NCBI GenBank assembly: GCA_021773335.1
Contig: JAJFKG010000009.1
Span: 41,045-105,044 of the forward strand
Reading direction: 5' to 3'
From: Gammaproteobacteria bacterium
Lineage (GTDB): Bacteria > Pseudomonadota > Gammaproteobacteria > JAJFKG01
Length of the DNA stretch: 64,000 nt
Shown here: in pieces, positions 1 through 9,950 of the stretch
How positions within the stretch are numbered: position 1 is the first letter of the stretch
How the letters are laid out: every line of letters begins with the position of its first letter
Notes under the pieces: model-generated
What the model was told of the DNA's origin: nothing
The model's database searches: none
What the model saw: only the letters and a program-made list of their open reading frames with translations
Translations under genes and position numbers: made by a program

Positions 1-1215
1 TTCATCCCGTAAAAATTTAAGTGCCACTGCTTGCTGTGCAACTTCATCATCACCAATAATCAATACCCATTGCGCACCACTTTTATCAGCACGTTTAAGT
101 TGATTCTTGAAGCTGCCACCACTGCAGTCAACACGCAGACTTAACGCGGGCAATGCATGGCGCAATTGCTCTGCCAATGCTAACCCAGCTTGCTGAGCTG
201 CATCACCGAACGTTACCATGTACGCATGTGGCGCTTGCAACACGTTAGTATTTGCAACCTGTTTTTGCAGCAATGCAACAATACGCTCTATGCCCACGGC
301 GAATCCACACGCCGGAGTTGCTTTACCACCAAGCTGTTCGACCAAACCATCATAACGACCACCGGCACTCACTGTGCCTTGCGCACCTAATTCTTGAGTT
401 ACCCACTCAAATACCATATGACAATAATAATCTAAACCACGTACCAAGCGAGGATTGACTTCATAGGCAATATCCAACGCAGTCAACAGCCCCTGCACCT
501 GCTTGAAGTGCGCTTGCGACTCTGCCCCCAGGTAATCCAATAGCTTAGGTGCACCAGCATTTAACGCCTGCATCTCAGGATTTTTACTATCGAGAATGCG
601 CAAAGGATTACTGTCTAAACGGCGTTGGCTATCGGCATCTAACGCCGCATGATGCGCACTATAATAATCTCGCAAAGCATCACGATACTGCGCACGTTCT
701 TGCGTTGAACCGAGGGTATTAATTTGTAAGGTAAGCTTATCTTGCAAGCCTAACTGTTGCCACAACCGCGCATTCATAGCAATCAATTCAACATCGATTT
801 GCGCACCTGCCATACCAAAGGCTTCAACCCCAAGTTGATAAAACTGACGATAGCGACCTTTTTGCGGACGTTCATGACGAAACATTGGGCCCATATACCA
901 GAGGCGACGGATTTGATTATACAATAGACCATGCTGAATACCGGCGCGTGCACACACAGCAGTACCCTCAGGTCGCAGCGTTAAACTATCACCGTTACGA
1001 TCATCAAAAGTATACATTTCTTTTTCGACTATATCGGTCACTTCACCCACTGATCGTCTAAAGAGATCAGTGCTTTCAACAATTGGCAAACGAATTTCTG
1101 CATAGTCATAAGCGAGAGTAACTTGACGAATAATATTTTCGACATACTGCCAATACCCGATCTTATCGGGCAAAACATCATTCATACCTCTAACTGCTTG
1201 CAGCGCTTTTACCAC
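1..1215 (-). CDS. hisS: Histidyl-tRNA synthetase (3' end outside window)
   Basis: Charges tRNA-His with histidine in the cytoplasm. The minus-strand frame stays open from a GTG at 1215 to the window edge (405 codons), so about 20 C-terminal residues of a ~424-residue enzyme are missing. The N-terminus contains [10 protein letters not shown], followed by the class II motif 2 region ([22 protein letters not shown]) and the histidine-binding stretch [11 protein letters not shown] is chosen because GGGGG lies a few bases upstream and the residues match the family start. It begins 17 nt after rodZ stops, as the last gene of the minus-strand block seen here. In many gammaproteobacteria ispG lies between rodZ and hisS; it is absent here. 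Confidence 0.95.
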   Translation of the reverse strand, partial: MVKALQAVRGMNDVLPDKIGYWQYVENIIRQVTLAYDYAEIRLPIVESTDLFRRSVGEVTDIVEKEMYTFDDRNGDSLTLRPEGTAVCARAGIQHGLLYNQIRRLWYMGPMFRHERPQKGRYRQFYQLGVEAFGMAGAQIDVELIAMNARLWQQLGLQDKLTLQINTLGSTQERAQYRDALRDYYSAHHAALDADSQRRLDSNPLRILDSKNPEMQALNAGAPKLLDYLGAESQAHFKQVQGLLTALDIAYEVNPRLVRGLDYYCHMVFEWVTQELGAQGTVSAGGRYDGLVEQLGGKATPACGFAVGIERIVALLQKQVANTNVLQAPHAYMVTFGDAAQQAGLALAEQLRHALPALSLRVDCSGGSFKNQLKRADKSGAQWVLIIGDDEVAQQAVALKFLRDE

Positions 1216-1232
1216 GTTACCCCCGTTATACC

Positions 1233-1913
1233 TTAATTGGACGTTTGTTTAGCTTTGGCCGGCTTTGCAGTATGTGCATCCATCTTACTAGAATTAAGTT
1301 TATGACTAGCGCTACCATTATCCACTTCTTCATTCGCTGCAGCAGATGGCAATAAAATATTATGAATATCGGTTTGTGAATCTTCATGCGGTAACACTAA
1401 AGAATGCCCCGAATCATCATCTAATGACGTATTACTAACCGTAGCAGCCGTCACATGCGCTACTGGCGCATTGCTAGAAAGCGTATTTTGGTTATGCCAC
1501 CACATGGCCACCAAAGTAATCAGGATAAAAGCGATTGCAATCGTAATCCAGCGCACACTGCGATCACTCACCGAACTCGCACGTTTGTGGTATGTCTGCG
1601 GTAATAATTCTTGTGCCTGCCCTGCTGGAATACTCTTTTCAAATGATTTGATAATCTCTTCGGCTGGCAACCCCAGAATACGTGCATAAGCGCGCAAATA
1701 ACCGCGCGCAAAACTCAACGCTGGTAACTTATGATAATTATCATCTTCAATCGCTTCAATGAAATGTGTTGATAAATGCAAGCGCGTTGCCACATCAGTA
1801 CGGCTCAAATGACAAGCTTCGCGCGCCAAGCGTAAACGTTGGCCGGGCCCTACCGATGTCGGTTCATCCGGTTCAATTAAGTTCGATTCGACATATTCAT
1901 TTTCAATAGCCAT
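1233..1913 (-). CDS. rodZ: Short RodZ-like cytoskeletal/cell-shape protein
   Basis: RodZ anchors the MreB cytoskeleton to the inner membrane. This 226-residue protein has an N-terminal helix-turn-helix domain (about residues 20-90, with [19 protein letters not shown] and [14 protein letters not shown]), a basic juxtamembrane stretch, one membrane segment (about 118-138) and a low-complexity periplasmic tail. The usual C-terminal periplasmic beta domain (DUF4115) of ~330-residue RodZ is missing. The cytoplasmic part alone can bind MreB in studied homologues, so function may persist. It lies 5 nt downstream of pilW in the conserved pilW-rodZ order. The identity rests on domain layout and synteny. 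Confidence 0.85.
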   Translation of the reverse strand: MAIENEYVESNLIEPDEPTSVGPGQRLRLAREACHLSRTDVATRLHLSTHFIEAIEDDNYHKLPALSFARGYLRAYARILGLPAEEIIKSFEKSIPAGQAQELLPQTYHKRASSVSDRSVRWITIAIAFILITLVAMWWHNQNTLSSNAPVAHVTAATVSNTSLDDDSGHSLVLPHEDSQTDIHNILLPSAAANEEVDNGSASHKLNSSKMDAHTAKPAKAKQTSN

Positions 1914-1918
1914 GTGTT

Positions 1919-2698
1919 TTAAGCTCCTTGAGATTGTTGTAACTCACGATATTCTTGAGAATCCTTAAACTGTGTTTTTAAAGCAACTGCAAATTTCTGT
2001 GCAGCGGCTTGATCACCCTGTTGGCGCGCAAGACGAATTGCCAGCCATAATGATTGTGCGCTCTCGGTCGCGAAACGATTATAATCAGCTAAATATGCCC
2101 GTGCTTGCTTATAATCGTTTGCATTAAACGCCAATTTCGCTAACTGCAACGCCGCCGCACTGCGTCGAGAGTCACGCCGCAATGCTATCTGCAAATACTG
2201 CTTGGCTTTAGTTTTATCGCCCGCAGACAAGGCACACAAACCTGCATTTTCGTAGGCTTGTGCTGTTTTCACGTAATGTGGGTTTTGTGCTGCTTTGAGT
2301 AGGTGAATTTCAGCCTGTTGATACTGTTTTTGGCGACATAAGAACGCACCATAATTATTTTGTGGTCCACCTGCTTGCGGTGCTAGCGCAATTGCTTGTT
2401 GATAATGCTGCGCCGCTTGTTGCACATCTCCAGCACTTTCATAATAATAAGCCAGTGACCCTTGGATCGCTGGGTTACGCGGATCTTGCTGTGCGGCAGT
2501 CAACAGCTTTTGCTTTGCACGTTGCATATCGCCTTGGCGCAAATAACCAAGACCTAGTTGCACATTATACGTTGCTGCTTGAGAATTAGGCGCAACTTGT
2601 GTTGTTGTTTCTAAGTCAGCTTGCTGATTCGCACATGCCACCAAACTCACCACAAACACGACACTCATTAGCACAAGGGATGTTAGCCTGACTATCAT
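1919..2698 (-). CDS. pilW: Type IV pilus biogenesis TPR lipoprotein PilW/PilF
   Basis: Outer-membrane lipoprotein that helps the PilQ secretin assemble. The N-terminal signal ends in a lipobox (LVAC, Cys about residue 22). It is followed by about five to six TPR units between residues 40 and 250 (for example [18 protein letters not shown] and [19 protein letters not shown]). The 259-residue length suits the family. The start overlaps the rlmN stop by 4 nt (ATGA), so the two are probably translationally coupled; rodZ follows after 5 nt. No other pilus gene is present in the window. Confidence 0.88.
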   Translation of the reverse strand: MIVRLTSLVLMSVVFVVSLVACANQQADLETTTQVAPNSQAATYNVQLGLGYLRQGDMQRAKQKLLTAAQQDPRNPAIQGSLAYYYESAGDVQQAAQHYQQAIALAPQAGGPQNNYGAFLCRQKQYQQAEIHLLKAAQNPHYVKTAQAYENAGLCALSAGDKTKAKQYLQIALRRDSRRSAAALQLAKLAFNANDYKQARAYLADYNRFATESAQSLWLAIRLARQQGDQAAAQKFAVALKTQFKDSQEYRELQQSQGA

Positions 2699-3843
2699 AA
2701 TTCCCCTGCTGCTACGGTTTCGAGAGGTAGTTGTGCGCCGATGAAACGTTGGCGTCGAGATGTTTTATCAGAGAAATTACCAACCAATTGCCCACAGGCC
2801 GCATCAATGTCATCTCCACGCGTCTTACGTGTAATAGTCACTAAACCCGCCGCCATCAAAATATCAGTAAAGCGCGCAATACGCGTATTACTCGAGCGTT
2901 CATATTGCGTGCCCGGAAACGGATTGAATGGGATCAAGTTGATTTTACCCGGCACATTTTTTAATAACGTAGCTAATTGACGTGCGTGCTCATCACTGTC
3001 GTTCACGCCTTTCAACATGACATACTCAAAAGTCGTCACGCGCCGACGATCATCACGATAAAAACGTTTGCATGCCGCCAATAATTCCTTTAATGGGTAT
3101 TTTTTATTGATCGGCACTAACTCATTGCGCAGCTCATCATTGGGCGCATGCAAAGAGACGGCTAAAGAGACATCACTAATAGCAGACAACGCATCCATTT
3201 GTGGTACTAAACCTGACGTGCTCAACGTCACGCGTCTCTTAGACAGACCATAGGCAAAGTCATCCAGCATTAAGTCGAGAGCTTTAATCACATTATCAAA
3301 GTTTAATAAGGGTTCACCCATCCCCATCATCACAACATTACTAACACTATGATCATGGCGTCCATCTTGGGATAACTCACGCACCGCTAACCACACTTGT
3401 GCAATAATCTCCGCAACATTCAAATCACGGTTAAAGCCTTGTTTGCCTGTCGAACAAAAACTACAGTTAAGTCCACAACCCACTTGCGAAGACACACATA
3501 GAGTACCGCGGTTTGCTTCAGGGATAAAAACTGTTTCCACACAATTACCACAATCTAAGCGCAGTAACCATTTACGTGTGCCATCACGTGATTGCTGCGC
3601 ATAAGCAATTTCAGGCAATCTAATTTCGCAAGTAGTTTGCAACTGCTGACGCAAAGCCTTGCTCAGATTAGTCATCTGCGCAAAATCAGTTACGCCATAT
3701 TGGTGGATCCATTGTATAACTTGCGTCGCGCGATAAGGTTTTTCACCAAGCGCCGCAAAAAGCGCCGCCATTGCCTGGCGGTCATGGCCAAGCAAATTGG
3801 TGGGCGCAGTCTTAACTTGCATGCTGGGTTGTTGAATCTGCAT
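2695..3843 (-). CDS. rlmN: Dual-specificity 23S rRNA/tRNA adenine-2 methyltransferase RlmN
   Basis: Radical-SAM enzyme that methylates C2 of A2503 in 23S rRNA and A37 in some tRNAs. The Fe-S motif CxxxCxxC is intact (C123, C127, C130 in CGLNCSFC), and GMGEPLLN and a C-terminal DIDAACGQL with the methyl-carrying cysteine are visible. The 382-residue length is typical. It is placed between ndk (11 nt upstream) and pilW (4-nt overlap), the common gammaproteobacterial arrangement. Activity depends on an Fe-S cluster, which is relevant to the unusual isc genes nearby. Confidence 0.95.
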   Translation of the reverse strand: MQIQQPSMQVKTAPTNLLGHDRQAMAALFAALGEKPYRATQVIQWIHQYGVTDFAQMTNLSKALRQQLQTTCEIRLPEIAYAQQSRDGTRKWLLRLDCGNCVETVFIPEANRGTLCVSSQVGCGLNCSFCSTGKQGFNRDLNVAEIIAQVWLAVRELSQDGRHDHSVSNVVMMGMGEPLLNFDNVIKALDLMLDDFAYGLSKRRVTLSTSGLVPQMDALSAISDVSLAVSLHAPNDELRNELVPINKKYPLKELLAACKRFYRDDRRRVTTFEYVMLKGVNDSDEHARQLATLLKNVPGKINLIPFNPFPGTQYERSSNTRIARFTDILMAAGLVTITRKTRGDDIDAACGQLVGNFSDKTSRRQRFIGAQLPLETVAAGEL

Positions 3844-3854
3844 AACACCCCTAC

Positions 3855-4286
3855 TTAGCGGGTATACTCACAGACATCTTGTGCACCAAAAAAGAAACCA
3901 ATTTCGCGCTCGGCTGACGCTGCACTATCAGAGCCATGCACCGCATTTTCATCGATGCTATCAGCAAAATCAGCGCGGATTGTACCGGCATCAGCTTCTT
4001 TAGGATTAGTCGCTCCCATCAAGTCACGGTTTTTGGCAATCGCGTTGTCGCCCTCTAACACCATAACCACCACAGGGCCCGACACCATGAAAGAGACTAG
4101 AGCAGCAAAAAATGGACGTTCCTTGTGTTCTGCATAAAACCCTTGCGCTTGCTCTTTGCTCATGTGAATCATTTTCGCCGCAACAACACGCAATTGAGTA
4201 TCTTCGAACCGGGAAATAATTTTTCCAATCAATAACTTACCAACCGCATCGGGCTTGATGATGGAAAGTGTTCTTTCTTTAGCCAT
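3855..4286 (-). CDS. ndk: Nucleoside diphosphate kinase
   Basis: Balances cellular NTP pools by transferring phosphate between nucleoside di- and triphosphates through a phosphohistidine. The 143 residues match the family. The N-terminus [12 protein letters not shown] and the active-site region [16 protein letters not shown] with the catalytic His near residue 116 are intact. ATG at 4286 is preceded by a purine-rich GAGAGAAG stretch. In relatives ndk follows the isc operon end (fdx/iscX). Here the upstream neighbour is the R1 repeat and then iscA. Confidence 0.97.
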   Translation of the reverse strand: MAKERTLSIIKPDAVGKLLIGKIISRFEDTQLRVVAAKMIHMSKEQAQGFYAEHKERPFFAALVSFMVSGPVVVMVLEGDNAIAKNRDLMGATNPKEADAGTIRADFADSIDENAVHGSDSAASAEREIGFFFGAQDVCEYTR

Positions 4287-4548
4287 ATCTTCACTTCTCT
4301 CTCTACATAATTGTTAAAAAAATAGCGGGGAATTATAACACCTAGCGGGCGTGGACCAAAGGTTAAAGTCATGGAGTCAGCCGACCCATCTTGAACGGCC
4401 TCACTCCCACCATGCCGATACGTCCTCTCCTCAGCCAAACTGCCAACAGACTCGCCTCACCAAAGGCATAGCGTTCTCCATAAAAAATGGCGTAAAAGCT
4501 ACAAACATCATGGAGGGTATCCCCTATAACTTGGTTATATTCAATCCC

Positions 4549-4729
4549 GTAGCCTACTGTCTTTGTGTCAAGCCCAGATGTAGCCTTGATAAGCGCCACC
4601 GGCGCGCATCAAGGGAATGGATTAGCAAACCCTGCTCCTTGATGCGCACCTACGGTGCTTATCAAGGCTACGGCTTACCAGTTAAATACACAAGCCCGGA
4701 TAAGTTGCGTACCGCGCTTATCCGGGCTA
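4549..4729. repeat. R1: dispersed nested-palindrome element (two palindromes)
   Basis: It begins with a 35-nt flank (4549-4583, containing CTACTGTCT and GTCAAGC) that recurs near 24486 and 40091. Then come outer arms GTAGCCTTGATAAGC (4580-4594) and GCTTATCAAGGCTAC (4657-4671), enclosing inner arms GCGCATCAAGG (4603-4613) and CCTTGATGCGC (4637-4647). A second palindrome follows directly, with arms AGCCCGGATAAG and CTTATCCGGGCT (about 4693-4728). The element fills most of the iscA-ndk gap. The 4287-4548 stretch before it holds nothing else I can recognise. Long open frames across it are by-products of the symmetry. Confidence 0.85.
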
Positions 4730-4803
4730 CTTATGGGGAACGCTGTGCCTGGAGGGGGGGGCCAGAATGTAGGTAAATGACTGAAATAGCACAAAGCTTT
4801 GGA

Positions 4804-5193
4804 CTAGACGTTGAAGCTCTCTCCACACCCACAGGAAGACGTCTCATTCGGATTCTTAATTCGAATAACTTTATTTAGCCCCTCTTTCACATAATCGACT
4901 GTACTGCCCTTGAGGTTAACGTAGCAATCGCGCGCAACAAATATTGATAAGCCACCAGCAATCGGAAATTCATAATCCGTTTCAACTTTCTCATCAATCA
5001 AATCAACCACGTATTTATAGCCAGAACAACCTGCTTTTTCGTAACTAATCCGCATACCAATCCCCGCACCGCGCTTGGCGATTTGTTCGCGCAAATACTC
5101 AAGACCAGCATCAGTCAAAATAATATCATTCTCAACGTTGACGGCGTTGGGATCAACTTGCTTTACGCCAGTATCATTCTCTTGTTTACTCAT
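4804..5193 (-). CDS. iscA: Iron-sulfur cluster assembly protein, IscA/HesB family
   Basis: A-type carrier that delivers iron or Fe-S clusters to apoproteins. The three ligand cysteines are present: one in KAGCSGYKYVVD and two in the C-terminal CGCGESF. At 129 residues it has an N-terminal extension of about 20 polar residues before the conserved core (DIILTDAGLEYLREQI). It lies 9 nt downstream of iscU and is last in iscS-iscU-iscA. The hscB, hscA and fdx genes that usually follow are replaced by repeat R1. ErpA is an alternative name, but position favours IscA. Confidence 0.9.
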   Translation of the reverse strand: MSKQENDTGVKQVDPNAVNVENDIILTDAGLEYLREQIAKRGAGIGMRISYEKAGCSGYKYVVDLIDEKVETDYEFPIAGGLSIFVARDCYVNLKGSTVDYVKEGLNKVIRIKNPNETSSCGCGESFNV

Positions 5194-5202
5194 GGGGGAC
5201 TC

Positions 5203-5571
5203 CTACTGTTTTACAGCTTCATGCAAGGCTTGCAACGCAAGTGATGCGCAATGGTATTTTACTGCTGGCAATTGCAAACCATCAATCAATTGCTGACTAT
5301 CAATTTGTTGTGCTTGCTCTACACTTTTGCCGCTGATTAATTCCGTCAATAAAGACATTGTCGCGATGGTTGGGCCACAACCATAAGCCTTGAATTTAAC
5401 ATCGATAATTACGCCGTGCGCATCGACCTGCAATTGCAGTTGCACACTATCGCCACTGTGGGTTTCACCAGCATTACCACTGCTCACTAAAGCTTGCGCA
5501 CCCTTATTATCAATATAGCCCACGTTACGTGGATAATGGAAGTGATCAAGCAGTTGCGTCGAATATTGCAT
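5203..5571 (-). CDS. iscU: IscU-like Fe-S scaffold with first cysteine replaced by serine
   Basis: The scaffold on which IscS-derived sulfur and iron form a cluster. The start ATG at 5571 is preferred (122 residues) because GAGGG lies 9 nt upstream; an in-frame GTG at 5595 would overlap iscS. Conserved features are DHFHYPRNVG, YGCGPTIA (C65) and KYHCASLALQA (C108). The segment that normally reads APACGD is ETHSGD, so the first of three ligand cysteines (C37 in E. coli IscU) is Ser39, while the neighbouring Asp41 is kept. The LPPVK-type chaperone motif appears as LPAVK. Divergent but intact and in the normal operon position. Confidence 0.88.
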   Translation of the reverse strand: MQYSTQLLDHFHYPRNVGYIDNKGAQALVSSGNAGETHSGDSVQLQLQVDAHGVIIDVKFKAYGCGPTIATMSLLTELISGKSVEQAQQIDSQQLIDGLQLPAVKYHCASLALQALHEAVKQ

Positions 5572-5582
5572 AAATTTAACCC

Positions 5583-6752
5583 TCAACCCTGCCACAAAGG
5601 CGAAATTTCACGTAAACGCAGTATTTGTTCACGAATCTGCCCCAACGCATAATCAACATTTTCTTGCGTGGTAAAACGACCTAGACTAATACGCAAAGCA
5701 TTGTGTGCCATGCGGTCACTACAACCCAAAGCTTTTAATACATGCGAAGGCTCGATACTGGCTGTGGTGCAAGCTGAACCAGACGACAATGCTAAATCAC
5801 TTAGTGCCAACAATAAGGCTTCACCATCGACATAAGGAAAACTAACATTTAAATAACCTGGGGCACATGCTTCCAAATCACCATTTAATTGCACATCACC
5901 CAACGCCATTATACCGTTATATAAGTCATCACGTAACTGCAATAAGCGTTGGCTCTCCGCCGCCATTTCTAATTTAGCCAGGCGAAAAGCTTCGCCCATA
6001 CCGACAATTTGATGCGTGGCTAACGTACCTGAACGTAAACCTTGCTCATGCCCACCACCATGAATTTGTGCGTGCAGACGTGCGCGCGGCTTACGCCGCA
6101 CATATAGGGCGCCTATACCTTTGGGCCCATAAATCTTATGCGCAGCAAATGACATTAAATCCACATTCATCGTTTGCACATCAATAGGAATCTTACCCGC
6201 ACTTTGTGCAGCATCTACGTGCAATAACACACCACGTTCACGTGTTAATTTACCGACAGCTTGAATATCTTGAATAACGCCAATTTCATTATTGACATGC
6301 ATGACCGACACTAAAATAGTGTCATCACGTAAAGCCGCTGCTAACTTATCCAGATCCAACAAGCCATTGCTTTCGGGTTGTAAATAAGTCACTTCAAAAC
6401 CATGTTGCTGCAAATACGTACATGCATCCAATACGGCTTTATGTTCCGTGCTTAAGGTAATAATGTGCTTACCTTTGTGTTGATAAAATTCAGCCACACC
6501 TTTTATTGCAAGATTATCCGCCTCGGTTGCCCCGGAAGTCCAAATGATTTCGCGCACGTCAGCATTAATCAGTTCAGCAACATACTCGCGTGCCTGTTCG
6601 ACGCGCTCATGTGCTTTTTGCCCATAACAATGCGTGAGTGAAGCAGGGTTGCCAAAATTACCCGCCAACATTAAACATTGTTGCATTTGTTCCGCAACAC
6701 GGGGGTCGACGGGGGTCGTCGCGGCATAATCAAGATAGATCGGTAATTTCAT
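5583..6752 (-). CDS. iscS: Cysteine desulfurase IscS
   Basis: PLP enzyme that takes sulfur from cysteine for Fe-S clusters and tRNA thiolation. It has [13 protein letters not shown] at the N-terminus, [11 protein letters not shown], the PLP-lysine motif [12 protein letters not shown] and the persulfide-cysteine loop [17 protein letters not shown]. The 389-residue length is slightly shorter than E. coli IscS (404). It lies 8 nt downstream of aspS. The iscR repressor gene that usually precedes iscS is missing, so regulation must differ from the IscR paradigm unless iscR lies elsewhere. Confidence 0.95.
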   Translation of the reverse strand: MKLPIYLDYAATTPVDPRVAEQMQQCLMLAGNFGNPASLTHCYGQKAHERVEQAREYVAELINADVREIIWTSGATEADNLAIKGVAEFYQHKGKHIITLSTEHKAVLDACTYLQQHGFEVTYLQPESNGLLDLDKLAAALRDDTILVSVMHVNNEIGVIQDIQAVGKLTRERGVLLHVDAAQSAGKIPIDVQTMNVDLMSFAAHKIYGPKGIGALYVRRKPRARLHAQIHGGGHEQGLRSGTLATHQIVGMGEAFRLAKLEMAAESQRLLQLRDDLYNGIMALGDVQLNGDLEACAPGYLNVSFPYVDGEALLLALSDLALSSGSACTTASIEPSHVLKALGCSDRMAHNALRISLGRFTTQENVDYALGQIREQILRLREISPLWQG

Positions 6753-6760
6753 CGTTTCAT

Positions 6761-8548
6761 TTAAGCTTCTTCTTGCGCCTTGAGATGCTCACGTTGCACT
6801 CGCAAACCAACCTCATCGAGTTGAGCTTGCGACACATTCGAAGGCGCATGTGTCAACAAACAAGTGGCAGTTTGTGTCTTTGGAAAAGCAATCACATCAC
6901 GAATTGACTGTGTGTTAGTCATTAACATCACAATTCGATCTAAACCAAAGGCAATCCCACCGTGTGGCGGACAACCATAACGTAAGGCTTCGAGCAAATG
7001 GCCAAACTTATCGTGGGCTTCTTCTTCATCGATACCCAGCAGTTTAAATACTGCTTTTTGTAGCGCCATCTTATGAATGCGGATCGAGCCACCACCGATT
7101 TCAAAGCCATTAAGCACCATATCATAAGCGCGCGATAAACAAGCAGCAGGTTTTTTTTCTAAGGCTTCCATATCAGCAGCAGGACTAGTAAATGGGTGAT
7201 GTAGCGGATCCCACCCACCCTCATCATTCTTTTCAAACATAGGAAAATCAACAATCCACAGTGGGGCCCAATCACCTTGCAATAAATCACAGTCATGACC
7301 GAGTTGCACGCGTAAAGCGCCCATCGCTTCATTAACAATACGCGTACTGTCTGCCCCAAAGAAAATCACGTCCCCAGTCTCGGCACCACAACGCTCTAAA
7401 ATTCTTTGTGCAACATCGTCAGTTAAAAATTTCAATATCGGCGATTGCAAGCCGTCCATGCCTGCATCACGTTCATTGACTTTAATATAAGCTAAACCTT
7501 TGGCACCATGACGCGAAACAAAGACACCATAGTCATCGATTTGCTTACGCGTCAACTTACAACCTTGCGGCAAACGCAAAGCAACCACGCGACCATTAGG
7601 ATCTTTAGCCGGCCCAGAGAACACTCTAAACTCCACATCTTGCACTAAATCATCAACGCTGGTGAACTCCAAAGGCACACGTAAATCGGGTTTGTCACTG
7701 CCATATTTTTCTAAGGCGTCTGCATAAGACATTTGTGGGAATGGTTGTGCTAATTCGATATCGAGCACACTCCGGAATAAATGGCAAATCATATTTTCCG
7801 ACAACGTCTTCACATCGTTTTCATTGACGAACGACATTTCCATATCGAGCTGAGTGAATTCTGGTTGGCGATCCGCACGTAAATCTTCATCACGAAAACA
7901 ACGCACGATTTGATAATAACGCTCCATCCCCGCCATCATCAACAATTGCTTAAAAATCTGCGGTGATTGCGGTAACGCATAAAATTGTCCCTTGTGCACT
8001 CGACTCGGCACCAAATAATCGCGCGCACCTTCTGGCGTAGCTTTGGTTAAAATAGGCGTCTCAATTTCAAGAAAGTGTTCGTGTTCAAGAAATTCACGCA
8101 GAGCGTGGTTGACTTGCGCACGCATTTTAAAAATCTGCTGAATCTCAGGGCGACGCATATCAAGATAGCGGTAGTGCAAACGCACTTCTTCACCCACGTG
8201 TTGATGTTCATCTAAAGGGAACGGCGGTGTTTCCGCATAATTCAAAATCTCTAAGGCTTGCCCCAACACTTCTATCTGCCCAGTCGCCATATTAGGATTA
8301 ACGTTACCGTCTGGGCGTTCACGCACAACGCCTTTAATATGAATCACAAATTCACTACGGATTTTTTCTGCCAAGTGAAAGGTTTGGGTAGCATCTGGTT
8401 CATACACCACTTGTACAATGCCTTCACGATCACGCACATCTAAAAATATCACACCACCATGATCGCGGCGACGATGCACCCAACCACATAATTCAACATC
8501 TTTACCCATCAGTGATTGCGTCACTGTTCCACAATAATGGCTACGCAT
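6761..8548 (-). CDS. aspS: Aspartyl-tRNA synthetase
   Basis: Class II synthetase charging tRNA-Asp (possibly tRNA-Asn too, if GatCAB is present). At 595 residues it is of the bacterial type. It has an N-terminal OB-fold anticodon-binding domain ([22 protein letters not shown]), the catalytic core with [23 protein letters not shown] (motif 2), the bacterial GAD insertion domain (about 300-420) and motif 3 ([12 protein letters not shown]). It follows DUF502 by 7 nt and precedes iscS by 8 nt, so a common transcript is likely. Confidence 0.97.
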   Translation of the reverse strand: MRSHYCGTVTQSLMGKDVELCGWVHRRRDHGGVIFLDVRDREGIVQVVYEPDATQTFHLAEKIRSEFVIHIKGVVRERPDGNVNPNMATGQIEVLGQALEILNYAETPPFPLDEHQHVGEEVRLHYRYLDMRRPEIQQIFKMRAQVNHALREFLEHEHFLEIETPILTKATPEGARDYLVPSRVHKGQFYALPQSPQIFKQLLMMAGMERYYQIVRCFRDEDLRADRQPEFTQLDMEMSFVNENDVKTLSENMICHLFRSVLDIELAQPFPQMSYADALEKYGSDKPDLRVPLEFTSVDDLVQDVEFRVFSGPAKDPNGRVVALRLPQGCKLTRKQIDDYGVFVSRHGAKGLAYIKVNERDAGMDGLQSPILKFLTDDVAQRILERCGAETGDVIFFGADSTRIVNEAMGALRVQLGHDCDLLQGDWAPLWIVDFPMFEKNDEGGWDPLHHPFTSPAADMEALEKKPAACLSRAYDMVLNGFEIGGGSIRIHKMALQKAVFKLLGIDEEEAHDKFGHLLEALRYGCPPHGGIAFGLDRIVMLMTNTQSIRDVIAFPKTQTATCLLTHAPSNVSQAQLDEVGLRVQREHLKAQEEA

Positions 8549-8555
8549 AGGTTAT

Positions 8556-9221
8556 TTACTCGTTTTCTTTGTTGATTGTCTTGATGGCGGCAGATGCCCG
8601 TTTGGCATCTCGGTCAGGGCGCACAACCCCGAGTGAAATTACCATTTTTAATGCATCGTCAATGCTAACATCTAATGGTATGGCATCACTGCGCGGCACC
8701 ATAATTAAAAAACCGGAGGTCGGATTTGGCGTTGTTGGCACAAATACCGTTAATAGTTCTTGCTGCGTAATGTGCTCTGCTTGTTTGAAACCACTGCCTG
8801 TTAAAAATGCGATACTCCACAAACCCTTGCGCGGGTATTCAACTAACATGACCTGACGAAATGCGTCTCCCGACGAAGAAAAAATCGTATTCAGAACTTG
8901 CTTCACACCCGCGTGCACCGAACGCACCAACGGAATACGCGACACAATTGAATCCCACAAAGCCACCAAGCGATGGCCAATAAAATTTGTCACCAACATC
9001 CCAGTGAAAAATACAATCAAAATTGAAAACACAACACCGATACCGGGGATATTGACGCCAAATAAATTTGACGGCTGATACGCATGCGGCAATAACGATA
9101 AGCTTTTATCGAGCAATTCAACGATAAACTTGATCACCCATAAGGTGACTAAGATCGGCAACCACACCAATAAGCCAGCGATCAAATAACGACGTACAAC
9201 AGACACACTCTTATCTTGCAT
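8556..9221 (-). CDS. DUF502 family membrane protein
   Basis: Inner-membrane protein of unknown biochemical role, often next to aspS in gammaproteobacteria. Two N-terminal membrane segments (about residues 13-35 and 58-82) precede a soluble domain with VPTTPNPTSGFLIMVP, a hallmark of DUF502. ATG at 9221 (221 residues) is chosen; the TTG two codons upstream would overlap fmdB. It sits 2 nt after fmdB, implying one operon fmdB-DUF502-aspS-isc. Confidence 0.88.
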   Translation of the reverse strand: MQDKSVSVVRRYLIAGLLVWLPILVTLWVIKFIVELLDKSLSLLPHAYQPSNLFGVNIPGIGVVFSILIVFFTGMLVTNFIGHRLVALWDSIVSRIPLVRSVHAGVKQVLNTIFSSSGDAFRQVMLVEYPRKGLWSIAFLTGSGFKQAEHITQQELLTVFVPTTPNPTSGFLIMVPRSDAIPLDVSIDDALKMVISLGVVRPDRDAKRASAAIKTINKENE

Positions 9222-9223
9222 TG

Positions 9224-9586
9224 TCAATCACCTGTATTTTTGCCGCCTGAGCTAGCGCCACTGTTCGAATTAGATTGCTTGGCATTGGCTTGGCCAGATG
9301 GAGATTGACTCGTACTGGCTGTTTCACTCGCTTTACTATCGCCACGATCACTAATATTAGTATCACCACTGCCGCTAGCCGATGCATCTGTTTTTTTGCC
9401 GCCTTGATTTTTAAAATCCGTCTCATACCAACCAGTCCCTTTCAGCTTGAAACTGGGTGCCGACACAAGTTTATTTAGTGCCGCTTTATCACACTTGGGA
9501 CAATCCTTTAGAGGATCGTCAGTCATACGCTGCATTTTTTCGAAATGATAACCACAAGCTTGACATTGATACTCATAAATCGGCAT
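9224..9586 (-). CDS. FmdB-type zinc-ribbon regulatory protein
   Basis: Small protein starting MPIYEYQCQACGYHFEKMQ, with a second CPKC pair at about residues 33-36; together these form a zinc ribbon. The C-terminal half (about 65-120) is a Ser/Gly/Asn/Lys-rich low-complexity tail. ATG at 9586 is supported by AAGGAG 6 nt upstream; an upstream in-frame start at 9607 has no such site. It is the first gene of the minus-strand block fmdB-DUF502-aspS. The family is widespread with undefined function. Confidence 0.88.
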   Translation of the reverse strand: MPIYEYQCQACGYHFEKMQRMTDDPLKDCPKCDKAALNKLVSAPSFKLKGTGWYETDFKNQGGKKTDASASGSGDTNISDRGDSKASETASTSQSPSGQANAKQSNSNSGASSGGKNTGD

Positions 9587-9950
9587 CAAAATCTCCTTAA
9601 AAATCAATAGAATATTATAACACCGGTGCTCTGCGGCGGCCTGTACAAAGAAAGCCCGCCATTATAACCGAGAGAGGGTAAAAGAGCGAGGCCGTAGGTT
9701 TCACCCCGGACTTATAGATGCCCCTACCTGGGACAAGCCCAACCATGAAACACTCACTTGCAAACAAAACGACCCGTGCTACAATTGACCAACGGTCTAT
9801 TGACCCGCTCTAATTAAAAAGGGTGTGGACAGGCAATACGAACACCCTTCGCCATTCCCAAACAAAACAATAATAATACCAGCATACCTAGCGGCTGTTG
9901 GCAACACACAGGCCATCCCTTAAACCATCGACTAGAGAGACAACTATACT
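9587..9950. other. Divergent intergenic region between fmdB and Sel1 gene
   Basis: This 364-nt gap must hold promoters for the minus-strand fmdB operon and the plus-strand Sel1-repeat gene. I see no convincing -35/-10 pair, gene remnant or strong palindrome. A GTAGG...CCTAC pairing around 9690-9735 is weak. Confidence 0.4.

Noticed and set aside
4351..4776. 141-codon plus-strand open frame, and minus-strand frames at 4369-4599 and 4229-4438
   Set aside because: They run across the R1 palindromes and the ndk 5' end, have no ribosome site and no protein-like pattern; symmetry of the repeat keeps both strands open.
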